Source: Selaginella moellendorffii (taxonomy: Eukaryota; Streptophyta; Lycopodiopsida; Selaginellales; Selaginellaceae). Taken from it: a stretch of 64,000 nt of DNA. The DNA lies in NCBI RefSeq assembly GCF_000143415.4, contig NW_003314285.1, positions 1,159,587-1,223,586 of the forward strand. The letters are read 5' to 3'. The translations under genes and the position numbers were made by a program. A model generated the notes under the pieces. The model worked only from the letters and a program-made list of their open reading frames with translations, did no database searches and was not told where the DNA came from. Each line of letters begins with the position of its first letter. Position 1 is the first letter of the stretch. Positions 33,687 through 44,229 of the stretch are shown one piece after another.

Positions 33687-34505
33687 ATGACAGTTGATAG
33701 TGTTAATTTAATTATTCTTACTATTGAACTAATGATTAATAACACTGAATCTGGAGAGTTACCAAAAGGTCAAAGCATGCAATATGATTATACAATACAA
33801 GATGATATATATGGTCCTTTAAGCATTACAAATCAAATATGGATTTATAGTTTAAATGGAAAATTTATTGATACAACTTGTGGAGCAAATCTTGTTGAAT
33901 ATGAACATGATGATGGTGATAATGTAAGACATAGATTGACTACTCTATTAAATTTATATTGTAATAATATTCTTACTTTACGTGCAAGATTTGTTAGAAT
34001 AGTGTTTGGTTTTTATGCTATTGAGTTTATAGAAAAAAATTCTGCACATGGATTACCACAAATTCAAAATACTATATCCAATAATTTACATGATTGTAGA
34101 ATTTATCTCACTACTTTAATTAGTAACATGCCTTACAATACCTTAAAAGCTACTGAATTTTTACTATCACCAAATAATAAAGGTTATTTATATTTACATT
34201 TAAATTGCATTCTTGCTTTATATGTAAGAAATGTTATAAAATGGTATAAAGGATCTTCAAATTTTAAAAACTGTGAATTTAAGATAGAAATGGATGGGAA
34301 TATTGTACTGTATTCTGATAATTCAATTATGGTTTGGTCTCCTAATATATATTGTAATAAGAAGAGAAATTGTGATATAGTAAAAACATTTCTTTCTCTT
34401 CAAAGTGATTGTAATTTGGTATTATATGAATCCCATCAGAAAACATTTTTAAAACATCCTACATTGAAGGTATTGTGGGCTTCAAATACAAACCCATGCA
34501 ATTAA
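33687..34505 (+). CDS. Secreted protein with N-terminal unknown domain and C-terminal GNA-type lectin domain
   Basis: A 272-residue intronless frame. Residues 1-22 look like a signal peptide (hydrophobic VNLIILTIELMI, then NNTESG). Residues 24 to about 150 form a domain I do not recognise. From about residue 153 three beta-prism repeats follow: LLSPNNKGYLYLHLNC, then EMDGNIVLY (201-209), then QSDCNLVLY (239-247), which fits the QxDxNxVxY mannose-binding site of Galanthus-type (GNA, bulb-type) lectins exactly. The second site has E for Q; the first is degenerate. The last residues VLWASNT are the usual end of such a domain. Codon use is extremely AT-rich compared with the genes at 48-64 kb. 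The copy at 44541 extends the frame upstream, but in this copy that extension is frameshifted. The 3' end faces the subtilase 220 bp away. An expressed lectin is likely but unproven. Confidence 0.75.
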   Translation: MTVDSVNLIILTIELMINNTESGELPKGQSMQYDYTIQDDIYGPLSITNQIWIYSLNGKFIDTTCGANLVEYEHDDGDNVRHRLTTLLNLYCNNILTLRARFVRIVFGFYAIEFIEKNSAHGLPQIQNTISNNLHDCRIYLTTLISNMPYNTLKATEFLLSPNNKGYLYLHLNCILALYVRNVIKWYKGSSNFKNCEFKIEMDGNIVLYSDNSIMVWSPNIYCNKKRNCDIVKTFLSLQSDCNLVLYESHQKTFLKHPTLKVLWASNTNPCN

Positions 34506-34725
34506 TTGTAATTTCTTTGCTATGCACTTTGCAAATTGAGAGAAAACTGTGATAATTTGTATACAATAGTCAACAATTCTCAAAAGAAATAAAAACTCTA
34601 CCTACTTCAATTGCTCCCTTAGAGGAACTCCTTAATAATCTGTTTCTAGATGTAGTTTAGATTTACATGCAGTTTAAGGGTAATTTGAAGTTAAAAGTGG
34701 AAATATTTCTCTTTCGATTCTAACG

Positions 34726-36805
34726 CTACATTCTCACGGCGATCGGGCTGCGCACAACGTGCACTCCATCTTCCCAGGTGAGATCCGAGAAGCTCCATTT
34801 CGGCGCTTGGGGATCCGCCGTTATGGATCCCTTGGCGGAGACGGTGACGCTGTAGGTCAGCTTCTGTCCGGCGCTTGTGAAGCTCAGCTTGGTGGGAGTG
34901 ACCGAGATCGAGATTCCCTTGGCGCTTCCCACGGAAGCGGTGTAGGTCGCGCTGGGATTTCCCACATTGGTCACTGTCCTCTCCACCGTCTTGCTGGATC
35001 CATCCAAGAGGACTGCGATGGAGGGATAGTTGAGGCTGAAAGAGGTGTCGTTCTTGGGGCATTTGCTGCTACTGTCGCCTGTGATGTTTTGGATTTGCTT
35101 GGAGGTATAGCCCGAGTTACAGAGATAGGTGATATAGTCGAGAGGATCAGTGTCGTAGACTAGTCCTGGATCGACTGCTTTTGCTGGTTGGATCTCACCG
35201 TTTCCAACGTCGAAAACAGTCGCTGCCTTGTTAGTGCTTGGATCGACGATTGTTTTGTTGGTGTTGTCTTTGGTGATAGCTGCCAAGAACACTCTTGAGT
35301 CTCCAGTTTTATTTTGTTTTCTCTCGACTTACCTGTGGTCATGACTGCTGATTTGATCGCCGCAGGACTCCATGTTGGGTGAATGGATTTCAAGTAAGCG
35401 ATGGTGCCACTGACGTGAGGGCACGCCATGGAAGTTCCAGAGAGAAAAGTGTACTCCACGAACACTTCCTTTCCATTGTCAGTGTCGGGGATATTGCTTG
35501 GCCAAGCTGCTAAGATCTCGACTCCTGGAGCGGTAACGTCCGGCTGCAACGCGAGATAAGTCACAAGCTTCATGGTATGTCTTTCGAGTACCTTGATGAT
35601 ATCCGGACTGATTGTGTGTGGACCTCTTGACGAAAACTCCGCTACGACAGGTGCTGGCTTGTAAGGAATCGTTGTTCCTCTGAGAATTCGTGATTTACGA
35701 CTGCACAGAAACCACGAGGCAAAGAGTATTCCATCACCTTTTGATCATCTGTTATACTTACTTGGCTGCTATTTTAGCATCCTCGTTGATCTCCCTGTCG
35801 ATTGTACTGGCACCGACCGTGAAGATCCAGGGAGCACCGTTGGACACCGATCCAGTAAATGGTCCAGAGCTTCCACCAGCGCAAGAGACCATGATCCCTC
35901 TTTCGACGGCGTGATAGGCACCAATCGCAATGACGTTTACGCTGTAAACTGCGGGATAGCCTCCGAGTGAGATGGACAGGACATCCACGCCGTCGTTGAT
36001 GGCATCGTCGAAACCCGCAGCGATGTCAACCTCCTCGCAGCTATCCGTCCAGCAGACTTTGTACATGGCGATCCGAGCATTTGGAGCGAGTCCTCTCTTA
36101 CTCGCGTGTGGAACCAGGCTTCCAGCAGCTGTTGACGACGTATGAGTTCCATGTCCAACCGAGTCTCTCGAGTTCTTGTGAGACTTTCGCTCCGTTATAG
36201 TATCTGGCTCCAACGAGCTTCCTGGTAAGGAGTTCATTCATCACTTGAGTCTAATCTTGTGGCAAACTCTAACACGTACTTGTTGCAGTTGACAGTCTCA
36301 TTGGCTTTGGTGCCTGGTGGATTGACGCAAGTTCCTCTCCAACGAGCTGGCACAGGTCCCATGTCGGTGTCCTTGAAACTCTCCGACTCTGGCCAGATTC
36401 TTACGCACAGAGCAAGTAAGCACATTGAGCTTTTCCGAGCGAGTTACCTGTGTCCAGAAGCCCGACGATCATGTCAGTACTTGGAGATCCAGTGTGACTG
36501 CTTTTGGCAGGCATGGCCAAGCCGAGGAAATCCCACGAGTGTGTTGTCAGTGAATGGAGCGTTTTGCTGGGATAGATGTTGAGGACCTCAGGCATTCCTA
36601 CACAGTGGTCTGTTAGGCAATGACTGGAGATTGTTTCGGCCTCTTGTTCAGTCAGGTATGCCGAGAATCCACTGAAGGCATACTTATAGCTGAAGATGAT
36701 GGACGAGTGAGCATTCCTGATGCTGGAAGACAAATTCTCAGAAGCGTGAGCCTTGCCAAGGCACAAAAGGAATCGATCAAACCTTCCAACAGCTCTGGCA
36801 AGTAT
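34726..36805 (-). pseudogene. Subtilase pseudogene A
   Basis: Copy of the gene at 45580-47934, exons 2-9 only. Exon 1, the leader and most of exon 2 are missing; similarity ends at about 36805. Lesions relative to copy B: an 11-bp deletion near 36180 shifts the frame just before the catalytic His; 24 bp encoding the GTARGGAP stretch are missing near 36092; the catalytic-site Asn in CAGGNSGP is Ser (near 35868); the intron 4 acceptor AG is AA (near 36400); and the intron 3 donor region is partly deleted. Exons 7-9, by contrast, are identical to copy B. It is dead as a protease gene. Confidence 0.92.
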
Positions 36806-37527
36806 GTTAACTATTGATAGAAGTTGGTGCTCTTTTGGTAGTGCATTTATAACTACTATTGGATATTTCTTACTTAATTTAGTGGTGTTCAATATTCTTG
36901 TTTGGGTATTTCATGTATTAATGTCTAGGTTAAGGATATGCCACAGAGAGTGTTGTATTTATCATCAATATCATTTATAAATGAATGATTTGGTGGAACA
37001 ATTTGTTAAGACTTTCAAGAGGATGATTGTAAAGTATATAAACTTTCAATCAAAATAAGATGGTTATTTGGCATCTCTCTAGGAATTGAGTTTACATTTG
37101 CGTTTATTATAAATTGTTGATGATAGGTCATGGTATAAATATTTGATAAACATTCATCCATTTGTTTTTTAATTAGACTTTGCTAAACACTTGAGTGAGA
37201 TAAAAATGGCATTACAACTCTTATTGTCATCCATTTATGAAGTGCAAAATGGATGATCAAAATGTTAACTCATTCTCCTAATCTTAAAGTGTGTGGTTTA
37301 TCTAAAATGTTCATTCTTAGTTAAAAAGGATTATATGGAGTGTTATAGGAAATTGGGCTGCAAATTTATAAAGTTTAACATAAAATTTAATAGGTTGGAC
37401 CTATCAACCCTAGTTATTTTCTGTTATGAAGTTCAAATTTATGGCTATGATATTGTATATTATTATTAGTGTAAAGGGATTTTGATATTCATTGAATTAA
37501 ATTTAATCTGGACCATTTACTCTTAGA
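36806..37527. other. AT-rich decayed gypsy DNA
   Basis: No gene. About 36930-37080 matches 32000-32140 by eye and reads as a degraded integrase region (FVKTFK, KYINFQ). The junction at 36805 truncates subtilase copy A. Confidence 0.6.
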
Positions 37528-37696
37528 TGTAATGCACCTTATCTCTGTCCCCTTAAGCGAACTGGAAAAGGGGTAATTGTTTAATGAAAGAGCTCTTAAT
37601 GGTTATTTTATCTCCATTTATCCCCTAAGGTTCCACGGTGATAATATATTCAAATCTCATCCCATGATCATATACATTACACTCACCCCCCTTTCA

Positions 37697-40600
37697 GGAT
37701 AACCTGATCCTGTTGATCGAAGGTAGGATTACCAAGCCTGAGACTGAGATAGGAATGCCTTGAAAGGGCATCAAAAAAGCCCTAAAACTTTCCAAGTCTG
37801 TACTTGATAACAAAGTCAAACCAACTCAGGAATTGTGCCCACCTTGCCTGACAATGGCTCAAAACTCAAAAAGTGGCAAAGTACTTGAGATTTTTGTGTT
37901 CCGTCCAGACCATTATTTGATAGCTTGCCCCCTCCCAGAAACAACACCACTCTCCAAAGGAATTCACGATGGCAAGGAGCTCCTTGTTGTGGATTTCGTA
38001 ATTGATCTCCATATGCTAGAATTTCTGAGAATGCAAAGTAACCCGATGAAATTCTTAATCCGCTTTGAGTTGAGATAGCACAACACTGATGGCAAAGTTG
38101 GAAGTGCCTCGATGAAGAAAGGTTGTGAGGGATTAGCGTGGATCAAGACGGGAGCAGAACTAAAGGCTGCCTTGAGTGTGTCGAAGGCCTGCTGGGCAGT
38201 AGTAGACCAAGAGAAGGGAACATCCTTGCGAGTGAGATGCGTGAAAGGAAAAACAATGTCGGAGTAGTGATCAATGAATTTGCAGTAGAAGTTATCGAAG
38301 CCAAGGAAAACCTAAATGTATGATATTGATTGTGGAGGCTCCCATTCAAGAATAGTCTTGACTTTGGCAAGATCCATCGTGATACCCTCAAAAGTGACAA
38401 TGTACCCAAGGAACTCCATAGACTCCTAATCGAAGTCTTAGCTTTGCCAAGGTTTCTCAAGCTTCGCGTATAGGCTGTATTTCTGCAGCTTTGCCAACAC
38501 CTTCGGCACATGCTTATCATGCTCCTCCTGAGTTTTTGAGTAGATGAGAATGTCGTTAAGGTAGACGATCACCATCTGATCAAAAAACTCCTGAAAGATG
38601 TCGTTTGCCATGTGTTGGAAAACTGCTGGAGCATTTGTCAAACCAAATGGCATGATAGTGTACTTAAAGTGGCTATAGCGGGTTCAGAATGTAGGCTTAC
38701 ATTCATCACTAGGCCAGATCTAGATCAAGTTGTATGCTCCACGGAGGTCGATCTTGGTGAAGAAGCGGGCACCGCTGAGGTGTTCCAACAAGTTCGAGAT
38801 CAGAGGCAACAAATAACAGTTCCAAACAGTCACCTTGTTCAAACCTCAGTAGTCGATGACTAGCCGCAAACTCCTATCCTTCTTTTTGACAAAGAAGACA
38901 GGCGCTCTAGCCAGGGATTGCAAATGCTGAATGTACTCCGATGCAAGGTTCTTGTCCATGTACTCTTTGAGGGCCTTGAGCTCGGATGGGGATAACCTGT
39001 AGATAGGCCCCTATAGAGGTGACGCTCCTTCCTGTAAATCAATGGGACAGTCGTAAGGTAGGTAATATACTAGCTTTTTTCTTGTCAAACACATCCCTAA
39101 AATCATGATACTTCTCAGGAAGACTGAGAGGAGAAATATGCAAAGCAAAAAGGAAAATAGATTCTTCATGAAGTAGTTCTTTCATAGTGATTGTGGAGAT
39201 ACGAGAAGGCGTATGACTAAATAGAATGATAGGACAAGGATACTATCTAGTGTAAGATGGAAGAGAGGAAAAAGAACATCGAGGGATAGAGAGCAAAGAG
39301 GGTGAAAACTTCATAGAGTCAAGAATAAAACCCCAATTTGAGTTTAGGGAATTTTTCCTGATTCAGACTTAATGAAGAGCAAGGGAAGACATGGGAGATG
39401 GTGACGTGGGAGAGACGAGCTGTAATTTCTTCCAACAAATCTGAAGCTAGTGTAGTTAAAACCAAGGAACACCGAGCACCACAGAGGAGGACTTGTTGTT
39501 GATGATGTTGAAAGCGATATTGGTGATGGTAGACCTGATGTGTACTCGAACATGCAATGTTTCCCTAAGTCTAGAAGATGGAGACACAAAATGCCTGCCG
39601 ATGCCTTCAACCCTCAGATCCCGTATGGTAAGAGAAAGAGGAACATGATGTTGGGTAACAAAGTCCGTATCCATGAAGTAGGAAGTTGTGCCCAAGTCCA
39701 GTAGCACCAGAGCCTTGAGTCCTGATTGTCTAGTGAAAGAAAGGAGATATGGGATGTGAAAGTTGTGGGAATTGTTGATGGCTTTGATGAAGGTGGTGAG
39801 GAGCTTGATAAAGAAAAAAAGTGATTTTTATTTGAGGAGTCCAAATAGATAGCTTTTATTCTATTTGGACAAGGTCGTTTCCCAACTGCAATAGAGGTGG
39901 ACCTTGAGGTAGAGTGAACTCAAGCAGTCGGGGAGGCTTCTTGGGACATATAGTTGCTTTGTGATTAGGATCAGCACAGTAGAGGCAAAGATTCTGAGAT
40001 ACTCAACATTGCTTCTCAGCAGAACTCAGCTTCCTTCTAATGAGTTAGGGAGTACCAGAGATATCCATTAGGACCGGAGTAGTAGGTTCAAGAGTATGCC
40101 CCAAAGACTCAAGCTGGGATTCCTGAGTCTGGGATGGGAAAATGGCAGTGCGGCGACTTTCCTAACAACATTCAAAGAGACGATTGTCGCATCGAACAGC
40201 TTTGTTGATGGCATCCGATAGGTCCGTGGGATCCTATATGGTGAGCAACAAATCTTTGACACCGTTGTTGAGGCCAAAACGAAATTCATCAATTAAGGCC
40301 CGCTCCTCCCATTAAGTGTCCAAAGCAAAGAGCTAGAACTCCACAGCATAGATTGAGGCAAGACGAGACCCTTGAGAGAGATGTCTCATCTTTGTGGTGG
40401 CAACCTGAACCCGATCTATCTTGCCAAAACATGCTTCAAGCTTCTCTTTGAACAACTGAAGATCCATCAACTCTGGAACCACAACCCCTTTCATGCTCTT
40501 CTCCAAGAGAGGAGAAAACCATGACAAAGCTGCACCTTCAAGCAATGTCCAAATCATGCTAATTTGAGACTCGGGAGTGGGGTATTGTTGATGTTGAAGT

Positions 40601-41282
40601 GCAAAGATTAGCTCCATTTGGTTCAGGAATCTACGAAGCTCCGAATGCTTGCCTGAGAACTTCGCTAGGAAACTTATCTTCGGTTTAGGACCTCTGCTTA
40701 ATCCTTGAGCCAAAAGTGAAGCAAGCTCCTATTGCATGTGAAGAAAGGCTGCCTTCAACTTGGTATTCTCAGACTGGATTTTTGCAAGGACTTTGGGGAA
40801 GGAATTAGGATGGCTTGGAGACGCCATCAGCAAAGAAGAAAAAAAAGGGGGAAAAAGGCAAAGGCAATCAAACAATCAAAATGAGCTAAAACAAAAGCAA
40901 AAAGCACAATCTGAATCAAACTGTTAAGACCCCTAACAAGATCAGGACTGGAAAATGCAGAAGACAAAAAGAAAAGCCAGTGGAGACGAAAAAGAAGCTT
41001 TAAACTAGTGTTGATTCAGATTATGGAGAAATGGAACAAGGCTAACCTATATATACTATAGGTTGATGAAGCTCCACCACTCTTGGATCGAGGATGGCCT
41101 AAATATAGCTGAGGTCGAGGAGGCACCACATCATCATCAGAAATGTGGTTCTAGAATTAAAAATTGTATAGGAAATCAAAGAATCAGGAATAGGGAAATG
41201 TCTCGAGAGTCAGGAATGTGGTCTACGGGTCAAGAATCTGGCAAGAGTCAAGAATGTGGCAAGAATTGGGGGATTCTTGACA
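37697..41282 (-). pseudogene. Truncated second copy of the 7349-13520 chromovirus family
   Basis: The 5' LTR 40922-41282 is 361 bp, the same length as 7349-7709. Gag starts near 40826 (MASPSHP), followed by protease, RT (YLND in place of YLDD near 38560) and the beginning of RNase H. Everything after that, including integrase, chromodomain and 3' LTR, is gone: the sequence stops at 37697 directly against the polypurine tract of another LTR family. Several nonsense codons and frameshifts. It shares with the other copy the TAG after the SRKF codons (near 38024 here, near 10243 there). Confidence 0.9.
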
Positions 41283-43720
41283 TTAGCCACCCTTGGTGCT
41301 CTGGGTGTCACCCAGCTTACAAAAGTGTGATAGCCCCTGCCTACAGGGACATAGAGAGAGAAGCTAAAGGCTCCAACCCTCATGAGCAAAGAAACCAAAC
41401 CTGTTGATAAGGTTTAGATAGATTATTGTAAACAGGTGGTTAGAGTTATTTACATGGTCATGCCCTTTGAATGGAATAAGGAACATCAATAGAGAGCTGG
41501 GTGATATAACTAATCTACAGTAGCTACCCCATGACTAAAGATTTCAATATGCACATGAAGTGCCAAAGCTAATCTACTTATACTGACCCAAACTCAAATA
41601 TCAATAGATGGACAATATCAAAGTCATAGATATTGATATCTTAGAGTCTTAATTATCAGTGACTAAATTGTAGATTAGAATACAAATGTATTCTAAGTAA
41701 GTTATCATCTAATAAACTAGTATTAGAGTATAGAACCACCAAGATCATCAGAATTGCAAAACATAGGATTTATTTTCTAACAAAATTCAATAACAAGTGT
41801 ATCATCAAGAAAACTCAATGATAACATATAACTATCAAAAAATTTAGATAGCATGCTAAACAACTTACAAAAGACAACTAAAAGAACACAAAGTATCATT
41901 GACTGGCAAGCACAATACTTGTGAATGTATCACCTGAAAAAAATAACATTTTAATCTATCAAAACTAACTCAAACAATAATCAACAGAACAGAGTGAATG
42001 CCGCAAAGCCAACAAACACTTTTTCATGCCAACTATTGTACTAGTCAAGCTCAATAGATCCCGGTCAATTATACAAAGGAACTCAAGTTGGTTAAGCAAG
42101 TGTTAGCAACATCTTATCGATGTCACAAACCCAAGATACCAATCCAGAGCAAACCCCAAAAAATATGTGGTATTTCGAAAAGCCATAAGCCATCAAAGAG
42201 AATAACTAACCATCATAGCAGATCATCAATCATCCAATCAATGAAGAGATGCATAATCATCGTCAAAGAAAGAATCCATCATCCCGAAAAACGGCAAATC
42301 ACTCTATATCAACAATAATCAAGCAAAATCTTTAACAAAGACAATCAACTATTCGAAATGACAGTAAATCATCACCAATTGTTGCTAGATACAAAAGCCA
42401 ACTTCTATATCGAAGCTAACAAGCTAAAATGCCTTGCTCAACAACTTCAAATAAATGGATCATAAGTATGAAAACTCAAGGAACCAAAAGCTCGAAAAAG
42501 TCTATAGCTAAGTCGTGCCTAAACAATCACGAGTCGTGCATAAACTAAAGAAGAAATCATGGTACAACCCACAATATCTTCCCTTTTTGTCCATGGCTGA
42601 GTTTGCCAACACTGGATCAAGGGCCGTAGGCTCGACCCCTAAGTCCTATTGTCCCCATTCATAAGCTAAACTTCATAGTGCAAAGCTAATGAAGAGCACA
42701 TTTACATCAATTCAAAAGTTAAACATAACAAATCTATGCTCAACAAGTGATCATCTAATCGATCCTCCATGAATCCATATTTTATAGCAAAACGTAACTT
42801 ACTTCAAAATAAGCATAAGAAGAATCATTAATGATCAATATATTATAACTCAAATCTAATAAGTTCAAACATTTCAATATCAATCACTAACTCTTCCTCT
42901 TATAAAGCTAGTAGAGTCCATGACTAAATCACTTTTCAAAGAAAAGCTAAAAGCTCAACCCCTACTCAATAATCTCATCTAGAATATAATTAACTCAACT
43001 TGCTACTTAACTCATTTGAACATGTATACAGTTGTTAACTAGCAAATGCACGAATGCTAATAACACAAAGTTACAACCAAATCATCGATACTATCTTTAT
43101 CGAGACTAATTAAACTCAATATCAATCCTACAAAGAGACATCTCAGTTCACTTAAATCTTAACATCAATATATAAGTTTTTGAATTTGGACTTCTTGGGA
43201 GGTCATCTAGCCTAATACTATTCAAACCCAAGGATGCTTAACCCTAAATATCCCAAGACCCTTAACCGATTAAAAAAGAAGGTGCACTTTTATTTATGGG
43301 CCCTTTCCCTTTATATTTAAACCTATGAATCATTTTTCAAGTCATTCTCATTGGTTGCTTACACAACAATGTCAACAACAAAGCATCACTTCAATGCCAT
43401 CAACACTAAAACAAAGTTAAAAGAAAGCACAAGTGAACCACCACCCAAAACTCTTTAACAACTAAGCTAACCAAAGTCAAAAATATTTTAGTCAGTATTC
43501 GAGACCAAACCCTCAGCAAAATTCAGTTATAGATAACACTTCTTTAAGGAGTGAATCACCACATCCAAGACTCAATGAAATTTAACACTATGAACTAAAC
43601 GCAACCAAATGATATCAACAAAAGTAAAGTCGACATACTAACATGGAAAACCCATGTAAGTCTAACGACACGATCCTTTATAACACCATTTGGTAAGGTA
43701 AATCTCTCTCTAATACCACA
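41283..43720. other. Non-coding AT-rich interior with small element fragments
   Basis: No ORF with recognisable content. A piece at about 42588-42656 resembles the LARD LTR (near 17915-17985). A piece at about 43540-43590 resembles relic 1 near 3480-3530. The Cassandra solo LTR at 43171-43363 lies inside. Confidence 0.55.
43171..43363 (-). mobile_element. Solo LTR of a Cassandra-type element, aged
   Basis: 193 bp matching the 194-bp Cassandra LTR with many C-to-T changes. The flanks CAATA (43166-43170) and CAACA (43364-43368) look like a target duplication with one change, as expected for a solo LTR formed by LTR-LTR recombination. Confidence 0.85.
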
Positions 43721-43951
43721 TCTAACGCACTGTATTTCTCTCCCCTTAAGCCAATTAAAAAAGAGGCAATTGCTTAATAATAGAGCCCTTAGTAGCTATT
43801 TTATCCCTATTTATCCCCTAAGGTTCCAAGGATCCATAGTAATAGTATATATAAATCTTATCCCATGATCACATGCATTACATTAGGTTAATATGAATAT
43901 GCATATTTCTATATTTAGAGCCTTTACATTTTATAAAGATGTTTAAAATAA

Positions 43952-44106
43952 GTAGTACTACCCAAACCCAATGACATTTAACTCTAAGTATTCTAAAACC
44001 TTTAACCAATTCAAATAAAAAGGTGCATTTTTGTTTATGGGCCCTTTTTCTATATATTTGAACCCTTATGGATCATCTATTGAGTCAGTTTCTTTAATTG
44101 CTAACA
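43952..44106 (-). mobile_element. Truncated Cassandra LTR
   Basis: Aged right-hand part of a Cassandra LTR, from the AGTACTACCCAAACCCAA segment to the TTGCTAACA end. The TGTAAG end is missing. Confidence 0.75.
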
Positions 44107-44229
44107 TTTTTATTTTTTTATTATGCAAATTAAAACAAAAGCTTGAGTGTTAGTCTACAATTAGTTAATAGCTCTCAATTTTCCACACGTTGTTACTTAG
44201 AATAAAAGTTTTAAAAAACATAAAATTCT

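Larger units (their letters stand above)
33400..36805. repeat. Segmental duplication, copy A (lectin plus subtilase)
   Basis: Corresponds to 44230-47742 at an offset of 10854 bp over most of its length. It runs from just upstream of the lectin gene to within exon 2 of the subtilase. From about 34560 to 35718 I see no difference between copies. The lectin part differs at a few percent, and the 5' part of the subtilase has several indels. Confidence 0.93.
37528..43882 (-). mobile_element. LTR element of the TGTAGC/TGTAATG family, containing a nested chromovirus
   Basis: The 5' LTR 43721-43882 (162 bp) is followed on the minus strand by TGTGGTATTAGAG, a decayed Met primer site. The 3' LTR 37528-37681 (154 bp) is preceded by AAAGGGGGGTGAG, the polypurine tract, at 37682-37694. 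A target duplication TTAGA/TTAGG (37523-37527 and 43883-43887) matches at four of five positions, supporting one insertion. The interior is non-coding apart from the nested chromovirus 37697-41282. It belongs to the same family as the short element at 20034. Confidence 0.75.

Noticed and set aside
34759-35163. Open frames antisense to the subtilase last exon (also 45613-46017 and the 123-residue minus frames)
   Set aside because: Shadows of the protease exon, which shows clear family motifs in the chosen frame.
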